Assembly: GCA_003281385.1 (NCBI GenBank)
Contig: QCCE01000002.1
Location: 124,001-188,000, forward strand
DNA: 64,000 nt
Direction of reading: 5' to 3'
DNA from: Prochlorococcus sp. AG-347-K17
GTDB taxonomy: Bacteria > Cyanobacteriota > Cyanobacteriia > PCC-6307 > Cyanobiaceae
In this document: positions 1 through 10,062 of the stretch, one piece after another
Position numbering within the stretch: position 1 is the stretch's first letter
How the letters are laid out: every line of letters begins with the position of its first letter
Program-made: the position numbers and the translations under genes
Notes under the pieces: model-generated
What the model saw: only the letters and a program-made list of their open reading frames with translations
Database searches by the model: none
Told to the model about the DNA's origin: nothing

Positions 1-58
1 TTTTAATTTAATTTATCTATGATTTTGAGTATTCTTAATCAGTATTTAAATTTTTTTG

Positions 59-328
59 ATGGCAAAAAAAAGAAGGAAGTTAAATAAAGATTTTGAGAAA
101 AAAATATATGCATCAAAAAAAAATGTCGAATTAGTATTGGCAAAAATTTATGATATCGATGATGAAGATATACAAAAAGAATATATGAGTGCTTTTAACA
201 GAGTTGTTTACTTATATGATGAATTAAAAGAAGACTATGAACAGCAAGGATTTTCTGATAATTCCGAAGAACTTCTTACAAAATATAAAAAAGCTTTTAT
301 TCTTTTCGAATCAGAATTTGAAATTTAA
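59..328 (+). CDS. small charged hypothetical protein
   Basis: I do not recognise this protein of about 89 residues. It is rich in Lys, Glu and Asp, starts with a basic patch (KKRRK near residue 4) and looks mostly helical, with no signal peptide, membrane segment or catalytic motif. A TTG lies one codon upstream at 56, but the ATG at 59 is the natural start. It converges on the next gene, leaving only 13 bases between them. It is probably a real cytosolic small protein because codon use and composition match its neighbours. Its function is unknown. Confidence 0.6.
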   Translation: MAKKRRKLNKDFEKKIYASKKNVELVLAKIYDIDDEDIQKEYMSAFNRVVYLYDELKEDYEQQGFSDNSEELLTKYKKAFILFESEFEI

Positions 329-341
329 GATCTATTACTAA

Positions 342-548
342 TTAGCGTTTGAAAGGTTTTACAGGAATTTCAATTAGCTTTCCTTCTTGGAGATCAGATC
401 TTTTCTCTTGCAAAATTTTGATACATAAAGATGCTCTTTTCTCTTTTTTGCAAAATCTTTTTATTTGATAGTTAGTAAGTGAGAATGATTCATTACTTAA
501 TGAAAAAAAGGCTAATAAAAACATAGAAAAATTTAATACCAATTTCAT
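342..548 (-). CDS. small secreted or membrane-anchored hypothetical protein
   Basis: This 68-residue protein begins with Met-Lys followed by a hydrophobic stretch (about residues 4-18), which looks like a Sec signal peptide or a short anchor. The mature part is basic and contains two Cys (KRFC and SLCI, about residues 33 and 42) that could form a disulfide outside the cytoplasm. No family is recognised. A purine-rich GGAG-like stretch lies just upstream of the ATG on the minus strand (GAGAGGACAAATG), supporting this start. It may be lineage-specific. Confidence 0.5.
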   Translation of the reverse strand: MKLVLNFSMFLLAFFSLSNESFSLTNYQIKRFCKKEKRASLCIKILQEKRSDLQEGKLIEIPVKPFKR

Positions 549-588
549 TTGTCCTCTCCTAACTATTTTATAATTCTCTTTAATTTAA

Positions 589-867
589 TTACTTTCTATT
601 ATAAGTATCTATAATTTTTTTTAATTCATCTTTACTTAAGTCTGTTGAAATAAAAACTTCTTGAGCTGTTTTACCTTTTCTTGCTATCGCTTTATATCCG
701 TTTATAGTTTTCACTGACAATCTAATTATCAATTTAGAAGATCTCCCTCTAGCTCTTGAAATAGCAGCTGGAGTTATTGTCTTGATGTTAATATCCATCG
801 CTAATTTTTTTAGTATAGGAATTAAACCTTCTATATTTGTACTATGATTTAAAACTAATCTTCCCAA
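589..867 (-). CDS. DUF2103 family protein (predicted metal-binding)
   Basis: This 92-residue protein has the DUF2103 pattern: an N-terminal GRLVLNHST block (residues 2-10), then GLIPILKKLA, a TPAAI segment with basic RARGR, and a C-terminal GKTAQEVF block. The family is described as predicted metal-binding and is common in cyanobacteria; the conserved His8 fits that, but its biochemical role is not established. The length is typical. It sits alone on the minus strand, divergent from petN. Assignment to the family is from remembered sequence patterns. Confidence 0.7.
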   Translation of the reverse strand: MGRLVLNHSTNIEGLIPILKKLAMDINIKTITPAAISRARGRSSKLIIRLSVKTINGYKAIARKGKTAQEVFISTDLSKDELKKIIDTYNRK

Positions 868-983
868 TTTAGATTTTTTTTTATTCTATTGAGAAAATTT
901 TGTTTCTGAGAAATTAACTTTGGCTTTAAAATGATTAAAAATTTTGAAGTTCTGTTATATTTATAATAGCTTTTTTAAATTTA

Positions 984-1085
984 ATGATCTTTCAAATAGG
1001 TTGGGCTGCATTGGCTGCCATTTTTACTTTTTCAATTGCCATGGTTGTTTGGGGAAGAAATGGCGATGGTTCCATTGATATATGA
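984..1085 (+). CDS. petN: cytochrome b6-f complex subunit PetN (subunit 8)
   Basis: This 33-residue protein is a single membrane helix with the PetN signature: [21 protein letters not shown] (residues 5-25) followed by a short polar tail. PetN is one of the four small subunits of the cytochrome b6-f complex in the thylakoid membrane and helps stabilise the dimer that carries electrons from plastoquinol to plastocyanin. Usual lengths are 29-33 residues. The ATG at 984 gives the full helix. The stop codon overlaps the start of the next small gene by four bases (ATGA), implying a shared transcript. Confidence 0.93.
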
Positions 1086-1222
1086 TTTCATTTTTAACTT
1101 ATGAAGTATATTTAAGTAAATTTCTTATTTTAACATCGTTTTTTTTACTCATATTAATAACATTCGCTGTAATTTATATATCCTATGTCTCCTGGAAAGA
1201 TAAAAAAAGATTAAAAAAATAG
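1082..1222 (+). CDS. 46-residue single-helix membrane protein coupled to petN
   Basis: The ATG at 1082 overlaps the petN stop in an ATGA junction, and the frame runs 46 codons to TAG. The product has a short polar N-terminus, one long hydrophobic helix (about residues 11-37: [18 protein letters not shown] then IYISYVSW) and a strongly basic tail (KDKKRLKK). The positive tail predicts a cytosolic or stromal-side C-terminus. No family is recognised. Translational coupling to petN makes a thylakoid location plausible, but a role in the b6-f complex is inference only. It is too short for default gene callers and may be unannotated. Confidence 0.6.
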
Positions 1223-1237
1223 ATATTATTGTTCTTG

Positions 1238-1882
1238 CTATTTTTTCTTATCCTTAATTCTTAGCTCCTCAATTAATTCTTTTGCTTGTTCCATTTTAGA
1301 GATACTGCTTTTGTAAATCCCAATATCTTTTTCTGCTTTATTAGCAGATAAGCTTAACTTCTCAAAAATATCAAAAGTTATCTTATTTATGTCTGAATCA
1401 TTTTTCTCTTCGAGATCTTGGGATTTTGAAATTAAAATGTATATTCCTAAGTTCAAAATCCTTGAACTATAAAGTTTAGAATTACTTTTTTCTAATAATA
1501 ATTTTAAAATATCTTTAGATGTTTTATCCTTGAATTCAGTTAAAGACTTTTTAGATAGTTCATTAATTTCCTTCGCCTCAAAATTTGTAGAACTGCATAA
1601 AGATTCAAAAAGTAGATTCAAGTGTCTTTCAGGTTGATATCCTTTCATTAATTCTTTGAATGTTTCAGTGAGACCGACACAAAAGAGATAATCTTGCGTA
1701 AATTCATTTTGATGGTTTAAAAGATTAAGTTCGACAAGCATTTCATCAACTATTCTTTTATATAAACCTGGAATGACGTAAGGAAATTTTTCATGAAATA
1801 ACTTTTTGCTATCTGAAACAGTCAATTTTTCTTTCAATTTTTTATATGTAAACCTTAATAAGGTTAGCGTATGTTGACTCAA
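1238..1882 (-). CDS. thf1: Psb29/Thf1, photosystem II biogenesis and thylakoid formation protein
   Basis: This 214-residue protein matches the Psb29/THF1 family: the [17 protein letters not shown] block (about residues 33-49), the LFCVGL motif, then EGYQPE-like [14 protein letters not shown], and a helical, highly charged C-terminus (about residues 165-214). In cyanobacteria Psb29 interacts with FtsH complexes and supports photosystem II repair. Its closeness to ftsH and clpP in this window suits that role. It is divergent from clpP with 35 bases between the starts. The length is close to the family norm. Confidence 0.92.
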   Translation of the reverse strand: MSQHTLTLLRFTYKKLKEKLTVSDSKKLFHEKFPYVIPGLYKRIVDEMLVELNLLNHQNEFTQDYLFCVGLTETFKELMKGYQPERHLNLLFESLCSSTNFEAKEINELSKKSLTEFKDKTSKDILKLLLEKSNSKLYSSRILNLGIYILISKSQDLEEKNDSDINKITFDIFEKLSLSANKAEKDIGIYKSSISKMEQAKELIEELRIKDKKK

Positions 1883-1917
1883 TATCGTTAATATCTAATA
1901 AACAGATAAATATTATT

Positions 1918-2505
1918 ATGATCCCCTTAGTTTTAGAAGAATCAGGCGGTAGTGAAAGAGTCTTTGATATTTATTCGAGACTATTAAGAGAGAGAATAAT
2001 CTTTTTGGGAGAACAAGTCACTAGTGAAACTGCTAATAGGATTGTTGCTCAATTATTGTTCCTCGAGGCAGAGGATCCTGATAAAGACATTTATATGTAC
2101 ATAAATTCACCTGGCGGTTCCGTATATGACGGATTGGGTATCTTTGACACTATGCAACATGTAAAGCCTGATATTCATACAGTTTGTGTTGGTTTAGCAG
2201 CTAGTATGGGTGCATTTTTGCTTGCGGCAGGTACAAAAGGTAAAAGAAGCAGCCTAAGACATTCAAGAATTATGATTCATCAACCACTTGGAGGAGCTAG
2301 AGGGCAAGCCAGTGATATTAGAATTCAGGCAGATGAAATTTTGTTCTTAAAAGAACGACTTAATACTGAATTATCAGAAAGAACTGGAAAGGATTATGAC
2401 ACTATTAAAGAAGATACTGATAGAGATTTTTATATGTCCCCAAACGAAGCGGTTGAGTACGGTCTAATTGATCTAGTGTTAGATAAGAAACCAATAAAAG
2501 TCTAG
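1918..2505 (+). CDS. clpP: ATP-dependent Clp protease proteolytic subunit
   Basis: This 195-residue protein is a serine peptidase of the ClpP family. The catalytic triad is visible: Ser96 in GLAASMGA, His121 in SRIMIHQP and Asp170 in DTDRDFYMS. The INSPGG oxyanion motif (residues 62-67) and the handle-region GARGQASDI are intact. ClpP forms a barrel that degrades proteins unfolded by ClpC or ClpX. Cyanobacteria have several ClpP paralogs; this is a catalytically complete one. The stop overlaps the convergent ftsH stop by four bases. Confidence 0.95.
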   Translation: MIPLVLEESGGSERVFDIYSRLLRERIIFLGEQVTSETANRIVAQLLFLEAEDPDKDIYMYINSPGGSVYDGLGIFDTMQHVKPDIHTVCVGLAASMGAFLLAAGTKGKRSSLRHSRIMIHQPLGGARGQASDIRIQADEILFLKERLNTELSERTGKDYDTIKEDTDRDFYMSPNEAVEYGLIDLVLDKKPIKV

Positions 2506-4415
2506 TTTAATAATTGTGGTGTTCTCTCTTTCTCAGGAATTTTAGTGAATTTGGAAAGAATACTTACAAATTCATCACCATCTAATGTTTCTTTTTCGAT
2601 TAATAGATCAACTATTTTATCCATAGCTTCTCTATTTTTGCTTACTATATCGTAGGTTTCTTTATAACATTCCTTGACCATTACTCTTACACTTTCATCT
2701 ATTTGTTTAGAGATGGAATCAGAAACTTCACTTCTAGTCATTAAGTCTCTACCAACAAATACTTCTTGATTACCACTTTCTAAAGCTATCGGGCCTAGAT
2801 TACTCATTCCAAATCTAGTAACCATTTGGCGAGCCATTGAAGCAACTTGTTGGAAATCACCTCCCGCTCCTGTTGTGATCTCACCTTCTCCAAAAACTAC
2901 ATCTTCAGCCGCTCTACCTCCTAAAGCACCCATTATCCTAGCTTTTAATTGCGCCCTGCTAACAAGGGTTTGTTCATCGTCTGGGGTAAACCATGTTAAT
3001 CCTTTGGCTTGACCTCTTGGAATTACGGTCACTTTTTGAACAGGATCATGGGCTTTAACAAGTGAACCTATGAGAGCATGGCCAACTTCATGATAAGCAA
3101 TCAATCTCTTACTTCTACCATCTGTTAATGGAGAACCTTCCATTCCTGCAACGATCCTATCTACAGAGTCATCAATTTCTGAGATACTTATAGATTCTTT
3201 TCTCCTTCTGGCAGTTAATATAGCAGCCTCATTTAATAAATTTGCTAAATCTGCTCCAGTAAAACCTGGTGTTCTTCTTGCAATGCTTTCAAGTGTTAAA
3301 TCCTGTTGAAGTTTCTTATTCCTAGCATGAACTTCCAATATTGAAAGTCTGCCCTTGATATCAGGTGCATCTACAGTGACTTGTCTATCAAATCTGCCTG
3401 GTCTCATTAGCGCTGAGTCTAGAACATCAGGCCTATTTGTAGCTGCAATTATTATTATGCCACTATTACCTTCAAAGCCATCCATTTCAGTAAGTAATTG
3501 ATTGAGAGTTTGTTCTCTCTCATCATTACCTCCTCCAATACCTGCACCTCTTTGCCTTCCAACAGCGTCGATTTCATCAATAAAAATCAAGCAAGGACTA
3601 TTCTCTTTAGCTCTTTTGAAAAGATCTCTAACTCTACTAGCGCCAACACCAACAAACATTTCAACAAATTCAGAACCTGATAATGAGAAAAATGGCACAC
3701 CAGCTTCACCTGCAATTGCCTTAGCTAAAAGGGTTTTACCAGTACCAGGAGGTCCTACCAATAGAACTCCCTTGGGAATCCTTGCTCCTACAGAAGTGAA
3801 TTTTTCAGGTTTTTTCAGAAAAGTGACAACCTCTTGCAAATCCTGTTTGGCTTCATTAACTCCCGCAACATCATCGAATACAACTCCTGTTGCCGCTTCC
3901 ATTGCAAATCTTGCCTTTGTTTTTCCAAATTGCATTGCTTGGCCAGGGCCTCCAGGCATACCATTTGACCTCCTCGCTAACAGAATTAAACCTCCAATTA
4001 AAATAGCTGGGAAGAGTAAATTACCTAAAATTCCTAATGCAGGAGGTGCTGTTTTTACTGGATGAACATCAAAACTGATTCCTTCATTTTTTAAAATATT
4101 AATAAGTTCTGGTGTTAAGCCGGGAAGGTCTACACGCAACCTTTGGACTTTATTATCTAAATCCGAATCTACTGTCTCTATAACTGCATTTCTGCCTCCC
4201 TCAAAAATATCAACTGATGTAACCCTTCCCGAATTAATGTAATCTAAAAATCTACCGTAACTAACTCTTGCTACTGCTGAATTTCTTGGCGCAACAGTAA
4301 TCCCATTGGATTTAAGTGAATCAACATTGCTTGAAGATAAAAATTGATAGGAAAGCGCAATTACTAAAAGTATAGGTAAAGCCCATAAAATTAATGTTTT
4401 AAATTTCTGATTCAT
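2502..4415 (-). CDS. ftsH: ATP-dependent zinc metalloprotease FtsH
   Basis: I place the start at the ATG at 4415 (637 residues); a TTG six codons upstream (4433) is less likely. Two membrane helices flank a periplasmic or lumenal domain (about residues 8-27 and 133-147). The AAA module has Walker A GPPGTGKT (221-228), Walker B LIFIDEID (about 276-283) and a second region of homology with NRPD and RPGR. The zinc site is HEVGH (442-446). FtsH hexamers degrade membrane proteins, notably damaged D1. A glycine-rich pore loop and all key residues are intact. Confidence 0.95.
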   Translation of the reverse strand: MNQKFKTLILWALPILLVIALSYQFLSSSNVDSLKSNGITVAPRNSAVARVSYGRFLDYINSGRVTSVDIFEGGRNAVIETVDSDLDNKVQRLRVDLPGLTPELINILKNEGISFDVHPVKTAPPALGILGNLLFPAILIGGLILLARRSNGMPGGPGQAMQFGKTKARFAMEAATGVVFDDVAGVNEAKQDLQEVVTFLKKPEKFTSVGARIPKGVLLVGPPGTGKTLLAKAIAGEAGVPFFSLSGSEFVEMFVGVGASRVRDLFKRAKENSPCLIFIDEIDAVGRQRGAGIGGGNDEREQTLNQLLTEMDGFEGNSGIIIIAATNRPDVLDSALMRPGRFDRQVTVDAPDIKGRLSILEVHARNKKLQQDLTLESIARRTPGFTGADLANLLNEAAILTARRRKESISISEIDDSVDRIVAGMEGSPLTDGRSKRLIAYHEVGHALIGSLVKAHDPVQKVTVIPRGQAKGLTWFTPDDEQTLVSRAQLKARIMGALGGRAAEDVVFGEGEITTGAGGDFQQVASMARQMVTRFGMSNLGPIALESGNQEVFVGRDLMTRSEVSDSISKQIDESVRVMVKECYKETYDIVSKNREAMDKIVDLLIEKETLDGDEFVSILSKFTKIPEKERTPQLLN

Positions 4416-4523
4416 TAATTTGTAGAAAGTCAATTCTAAGATTCTAGACTGAATCAGTGCATTTCGTTGAAATTTTATCTAACTTTATGTTTATACTACT
4501 CTTTAATGTATCTAAGTTTATAA

Positions 4524-4733
4524 ATGAAATATCAGATCAACGATAAGGTTAAGTTGATTGTGCCAGTCTCTTACTTGAAGACTTCAGATAATATGCCGAT
4601 GTTAAGGCCACCTGATCTGGTGGCAATTGATGAAATTGGTGAAATTATTTCAATTAAATCTCCAGATACTGTTGAAGTAAAGTTTAGAAGAGGTTCTTTT
4701 TTAATCGATGTCGATAAGATTGAGAAAAACTAA
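4524..4733 (+). CDS. sipA: SipA-like regulatory protein (DUF3148)
   Basis: This 69-residue protein has the hallmark MPMLRPPDLV motif (residues 24-33), preceded by a KVKL and YLKT strand pattern and followed by GEI and the C-terminal RRGSFLIDVD block. That pattern is DUF3148/SipA. In Synechococcus elongatus, SipA binds the histidine kinase NblS and enhances its autophosphorylation, affecting high-light and stress responses. The ATG start gives the normal length. It is convergent with the M16 gene, with one base between stops. I considered NdhO because of length, but the MLRPPD motif favours SipA. Confidence 0.82.
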   Translation: MKYQINDKVKLIVPVSYLKTSDNMPMLRPPDLVAIDEIGEIISIKSPDTVEVKFRRGSFLIDVDKIEKN

Positions 4734-4734
4734 C

Positions 4735-5952
4735 CTAAAAGTTTTTCTTCCATCTATTAGAAATTTCTAAACATAAATTTTTATTTCCAGAAATACTCAG
4801 AAAAGGTTTTGAAAGATAATTATTTGTTATTTTAAAAATATCTAACGAAGATATTTCTTCTATTTTTGAATTTAAATAGTTCTCAGAAATTGGTGATATA
4901 CCATAACTTGCTAACTGAATCTTTCTCTGTAAAATTTCATCTAGTGATTGATTTCCTAATAGAAAAGAACCTTTAAGTTTTTCTTTTGCTAAAAATATTT
5001 CAGCTTCAGTCAACGGATTTAAAAGTAAATTTTTCCATAGTGTTGATAAAAGTTCAAAAGCAAAAAGTGCTTGCTCATTAGATACGGATAAATAAATTAA
5101 AAATGGGGCATTTCCATTCCTAATAGGATAATAAACACCTAAATCGTAAGTGATACCATGTTTTTCTCTGAAAAGTTTAAATAAAGCAGCGCTCATTCCA
5201 TAAGATAAATGAGACTCCAAAACCTTAAGAGGAAAATATTCACTACTTCTTCGAGAGCAAGTTTGGTCCCCCATCATTATTATTGTTTGATTTGAATTGT
5301 TGTTAATGTAATCAAATCTATTCGTATTACATAAATTAAGATTTACAGGATCTGATTTTTCTTTTAAGATTTTTTTTTCTAATGTTTCAAAATTTTCTCC
5401 ATTTATTTCGGAATTATTTGAAATTAAATACTTTTCTCTATTTTTTAAATTTTTAAACTCAAGCAAAACATCTTCATAGGTAATCTTTGAGACATCATTA
5501 GCATTACCCATTGGGTTGAAAGCATAAGGATGATTTGAGTAAACAATTTTTTTCCATTTTTCAAAACAGATATTGAATGGATTCTCTTTATCTTTTTTAA
5601 TTTGATCAATAGAAGATTTTTTTACTTTTATAAATTCAGTTTCCGAGAGGATTGGCTTATTAATTATTAAATCTAATAAAGGGAATAATTTGCTGAAATG
5701 TTCATTTAGGGATTTAATACTTATTGAAATACCATCTTCAAATATTTCTTGATTTAATTCTGCTCCATAGGATTCAATATACTCAGAAAGAGTGAAATTG
5801 CTAAAACCTTCACATCCTCTGGTAAGCAATGAACAAAGGATCTTGTTTATCCCTTTTTTGCCAATACTATCCATATTACTCCCCCCTTTAATCCAAATTG
5901 AGGCAGTTGAAAAATTTCTTTTTTTATTATTTAAAAAATATTTTTTTAACAT
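4735..5952 (-). CDS. M16-family peptidase-like protein, non-catalytic partner
   Basis: This 405-residue protein has the M16 (insulinase) fold pattern: an N-terminal strand pair (FSTASIWIKGGS), the conserved SYGAELN-like ESYGAELNQEIFEDGISISIKS segment, and a C-terminal half with FREKHGITYDLGVYYPIRNGNAPFLIYLSVS. The zinc motif HXXEH of active members is absent; the equivalent site reads LTRGCEGF. It is therefore likely the inactive subunit of a two-chain peptidase. Its start overlaps the stop of the active M16 gene by seven bases, so the two are co-translated. Confidence 0.85.
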   Translation of the reverse strand: MLKKYFLNNKKRNFSTASIWIKGGSNMDSIGKKGINKILCSLLTRGCEGFSNFTLSEYIESYGAELNQEIFEDGISISIKSLNEHFSKLFPLLDLIINKPILSETEFIKVKKSSIDQIKKDKENPFNICFEKWKKIVYSNHPYAFNPMGNANDVSKITYEDVLLEFKNLKNREKYLISNNSEINGENFETLEKKILKEKSDPVNLNLCNTNRFDYINNNSNQTIIMMGDQTCSRRSSEYFPLKVLESHLSYGMSAALFKLFREKHGITYDLGVYYPIRNGNAPFLIYLSVSNEQALFAFELLSTLWKNLLLNPLTEAEIFLAKEKLKGSFLLGNQSLDEILQRKIQLASYGISPISENYLNSKIEEISSLDIFKITNNYLSKPFLSISGNKNLCLEISNRWKKNF

Positions 5953-7196
5953 TTACCAGGGGATGCAATTAAAGTGAATTTCTCCCCACGGGTATATTTT
6001 GTGATCTCTTTGAAGTTATCCAAGTTATTCCAATATTTTAAGTGACTTTCTAAATTATTTATTGAAGATTTTCTCCCCCAAAGAAGTTCATTCCCAAAGA
6101 ATGAAGAGAGTTGTGTAGATGTCTCTAAATTAAAAATGTAATTACTTTTCACAATATTTATTGCTTTTTTTATTTCATCCAAAGCCAAGCCATTACAATT
6201 TGAGATCTCATCAATTGTTTTATTAATTTGCGTTTCTACTAAATCAATATCTTTTGACTCACAATTTGCTTCTATTATAAATAATCCTCCTAATTCTCCA
6301 GCATTTACATCTACATATACCGATTCAACAATATTACTATCTTCTTTTAAAGTTTTAACTAATCTGCTGTTTCTTCCCACAGAGAGTATTGATGCTAATA
6401 TCTCAAGTCCAATAATATTTTTTTGATCATTTAGGTTTGGGATAAACCAAGCCATAAATATTCTTGAAAACTCTAAATTATCAAACTTAATCAACTCTCT
6501 ACCATTCCTAATTTTTAAAGAAGGTTTATTACTTGGATTTATTAAATTTGGACTTTCTTTTATGCCAGATAGATCACTTTTTTCAAGAATTTTATAAATT
6601 TCTTCAGAGAGATTCCCAGCAATTGCAATACAAATTTTTTCGGCAGTGTAATGATTGCTATGAAATTTCACAAGGTCGTTTATCTCCAAGTTTTTAATAC
6701 TATGTTCAGTTCCTAGAATCGAATGGGCATAATTCGGACTTAACCAAACTCTTTTCAAAAAATAATTAAATAGGCTTTCTTCAGGCTGATCATTTTGTTG
6801 TTTTATTTCATCAACAACTACCCCTTTTTCTTTTATAAATTCATCAGGATTAAAATCTGGAGCAACGACAATATTTGTCAAAAGAGCGAGTGATTCTTTA
6901 AAGTTACTGGGTGGAACTAAGACATGGTAATGTACATCATCATAACCAGTTGAAGCGTTACTTAATCCGCCTAGTGATTCAATTTTATGGTCAAACTCAC
7001 CTGGCATTATTTTGTTAGATCCTTTAAATATCATATGTTCTAGAAAATGAGCAGTGCCGTTTTTATCAACATCCTCAAATGAAGAACCTGCTTTGCACCA
7101 AATATCAATGCTAATAAGCGGCAATTCTTTATTATCCACAAAAACACATCTAGTTTTGCTTGAATGGGTGTAGTAGTTAACATCTCCTACGTTCAT
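5946..7196 (-). CDS. M16-family zinc peptidase, catalytic subunit
   Basis: I start this at the ATG at 7196 (416 residues), which has a GAGAG ribosome-binding sequence; the longer frame to 7265 would run into pcyA. The catalytic zinc motif HFLEH lies at residues 50-54, followed by MIFKG and the downstream Glu-containing helix. The C-terminal half carries the NSRLVKTLKEDSNIVESVYV block of the family. Such proteins degrade peptides, often as heterodimers with an inactive partner, which is encoded immediately downstream. The substrate is unknown. Confidence 0.88.
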   Translation of the reverse strand: MNVGDVNYYTHSSKTRCVFVDNKELPLISIDIWCKAGSSFEDVDKNGTAHFLEHMIFKGSNKIMPGEFDHKIESLGGLSNASTGYDDVHYHVLVPPSNFKESLALLTNIVVAPDFNPDEFIKEKGVVVDEIKQQNDQPEESLFNYFLKRVWLSPNYAHSILGTEHSIKNLEINDLVKFHSNHYTAEKICIAIAGNLSEEIYKILEKSDLSGIKESPNLINPSNKPSLKIRNGRELIKFDNLEFSRIFMAWFIPNLNDQKNIIGLEILASILSVGRNSRLVKTLKEDSNIVESVYVDVNAGELGGLFIIEANCESKDIDLVETQINKTIDEISNCNGLALDEIKKAINIVKSNYIFNLETSTQLSSFFGNELLWGRKSSINNLESHLKYWNNLDNFKEITKYTRGEKFTLIASPGKC

Positions 7197-7213
7197 TTTG
7201 TTTCTCTCTTTAA

Positions 7214-7962
<749 letters not shown>

Positions 7963-7963
<1 letters not shown>

Positions 7964-8880
7964 TGAAATTAAAAATATTAAAAAATTTATTTATTTATTT
8001 TTTATTATTTACACCAATATCTCTTGGTGTTATTTCCTGTTCTGGAAATAATAAATCTAGTTCAAAATTTAAAGAGGAAATAACTTCAGATTTCATACCA
8101 CCTATTACAGCTGTTGCCGCACTTGGTCAACTTTCTCCTTCGGGAGAGATTAGACAATTGGCAGCTCCAATAAGTCAGTTTGGCTCTTCCCCCCGAATTG
8201 TCGAAATTTTAGTAAATGAAGGGGATTTCGTAAAAAAAGGTGATATCCTCGCAATCTTTGAAAATGGTGAAAAATTAATTGCTGATCTTGAAAGAAACGA
8301 AAATCTAATTAATAATATTAACGAAGAAATTACACTAAAGAAAAATCAAATCCAAAGGTATGAGTTGGCTTTGAACAAAGATGTATATTCTTTTGTGGAG
8401 TTTTCACAGAGAAAAGATGAATTATTAAAATTGCAAAAACAGAAAATAAACCTTATCGGTGATCAAAAAAAAATCAAGATAGATCTATTTAATTCAAAAC
8501 TAAGGAGTCCAATCGATGGTTTTATCCTTGGAATAAACACGAGAGTTGGTGAAAGGCCTCAAAATGAGGGTATTTTGGATATTGGTTCTAGTCAAAAAAT
8601 GGAAGCTTTGATAGAGGTTTATGAATCTGACATCGATAGGGTCTTTATCTCTCAGAATGTTGAATTGAGCAGTGAGAATGGAGGTTTCCAAAAAAATCTT
8701 AAGGGAAAGGTGATTAGGATTAGTCCTCAGGTAAAACAAAGAAAAGTTCTATCGACTGATCCAACAGGGGATGCTGATTCACGAATTATCGAGGTACTAG
8801 TAAAACTAGATCAAGATTCCATAGATATCGTTCAAAACTATGCAGGAATGAAAGTGATTGCAAAATTTATTCCCGAATGA
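7963..8880 (+). CDS. devB: ABC exporter membrane-fusion protein, DevB-like
   Basis: This 305-residue protein is a periplasmic adaptor of the DevB/HlyD type. The N-terminus has a hydrophobic segment ending in a lipobox-like VISC (about residues 23-26), suggesting a lipoprotein. A biotinyl-lipoyl half (VEILVNEGDFVKKGDILAIFE, about 80-100) is followed by an alpha hairpin and the return strand LRSPIDGFI. It overlaps pcyA by one base and the permease gene by four (ATGA). DevBCA in Anabaena exports heterocyst glycolipids through TolC; the substrate here is unknown. Confidence 0.87.
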
Positions 8881-10049
8881 GTTTTTCTTTTTTTAAATTT
8901 AGAAAAATACCATTAGCTTGGTTGTTATTAACGAGGCAACCGCTAAGGTTAGCAGTTGCCATAGCTGGAATCAGTTTTGCAGGGATTTTGATGTTTATGC
9001 AATTAGGTTTTAGAGATGGTTTATTTGACACGAGCGTAACTATTCATAAACTTCTAGATGCCGATCTTGTTTTGATAAGTCCCAGATCAAAAAGTTCTAT
9101 AAGCATGAGTGGATTCCCAAAAAGAAGATTAATTCAAACTCTCGCAGTAGAGGATGTTGAAAAAACTGCTCCTGTTAATCTAAATTATTTACTTTGGAGA
9201 AATCCCGAAAATCTTAAAACTAGATCAATACTTGCATTAGGTTTTAATCCCTCCGATTCACTTCTTTTAGATGAGGGATTCTCAAAGAAAGCTAATAAAT
9301 TGAGAAATCCATCAAGAGTTCTTTTTGACAAACTATCTAGACCTGAATTTGGACCGATTGAAGAGTGGTTCTTATCTGAAAAAAAAGTTGAAACTGAGGT
9401 CGCTGGTAAAAGAGTAATTGTTGAGGGCCTTGTGGAGTTGGGGCCATCTTTTGGTGCAGATGGTAATTTGATAACTAGTCGAGAAACCTTCTTAAGACTT
9501 TTTCCGGCTAATCCCCCTGGCAGTATAGAAATTGGTTTGGTAAAGCTAAAAAAAGGATCTGATCCTGAATTGATTTCAAGGATATTAAATAACTCACTTC
9601 CAAATGATGTTAGGGTTCTTACAAAAAATCAATTTATAGAATTTGAGAAGAATTATTGGAAAAATAGTACTGCAATAGGTTTTATATTTAGTTTGGGAGC
9701 ATTGATGGGTTTCGTTGTAGGGTGTGTGGTTGTTTATCAAATTCTTTACAGTGACGTTACAGATCACCTCCCAGAGTACGCCACTTTGTTGGCAATGGGG
9801 TATAGACTAAAGTCTCTTTTCTTTGTCGTAGCAAGAGAGGGTTTTTTGTTGGCATTATTTGGTTATTTACCTGCTTATTTCTCTGGTCAAATACTTTACT
9901 CAGTCATAAGAAGTTCTACTAAGCTCCCAATAATAATGGACGCAGATAAAACTATTTTAATTTTTGTATTAGTTTTAGTTATGTGTATGGGGTCCGCCGC
10001 TGTTGCTATGCGTAAATTAGTAGACGCTGATCCTGCCGAAATTTTTTAA
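8877..10049 (+). CDS. devC: ABC exporter permease, DevC-like
   Basis: This 390-residue protein has the FtsX/MacB-type permease layout: one N-terminal membrane helix (about residues 24-44), a large extracytoplasmic domain, then three helices near 265-290, 315-340 and 355-380. The N-terminal IPLAWLLLTRQPLRLAVAIAGI block is typical of DevC. It works with the adaptor encoded just upstream and the ATPase just downstream. The ATG overlaps the devB-like stop as ATGA, so the genes are translationally coupled. Confidence 0.9.
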   Translation: MSFSFFKFRKIPLAWLLLTRQPLRLAVAIAGISFAGILMFMQLGFRDGLFDTSVTIHKLLDADLVLISPRSKSSISMSGFPKRRLIQTLAVEDVEKTAPVNLNYLLWRNPENLKTRSILALGFNPSDSLLLDEGFSKKANKLRNPSRVLFDKLSRPEFGPIEEWFLSEKKVETEVAGKRVIVEGLVELGPSFGADGNLITSRETFLRLFPANPPGSIEIGLVKLKKGSDPELISRILNNSLPNDVRVLTKNQFIEFEKNYWKNSTAIGFIFSLGALMGFVVGCVVVYQILYSDVTDHLPEYATLLAMGYRLKSLFFVVAREGFLLALFGYLPAYFSGQILYSVIRSSTKLPIIMDADKTILIFVLVLVMCMGSAAVAMRKLVDADPAEIF

Positions 10050-10062
10050 CAATCAAAGATAA

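Noticed and set aside
3502..4065. Long plus-strand open frame opposite ftsH
   Set aside because: It lies wholly inside the well-supported ftsH gene and has no recognisable domain or ribosome-binding site. It is a shadow frame.
4524..4733. Possible NdhO assignment for the 69-residue protein
   Set aside because: Length fits, but the MLRPPD motif and the RRGSFLI ending match SipA/DUF3148 instead.
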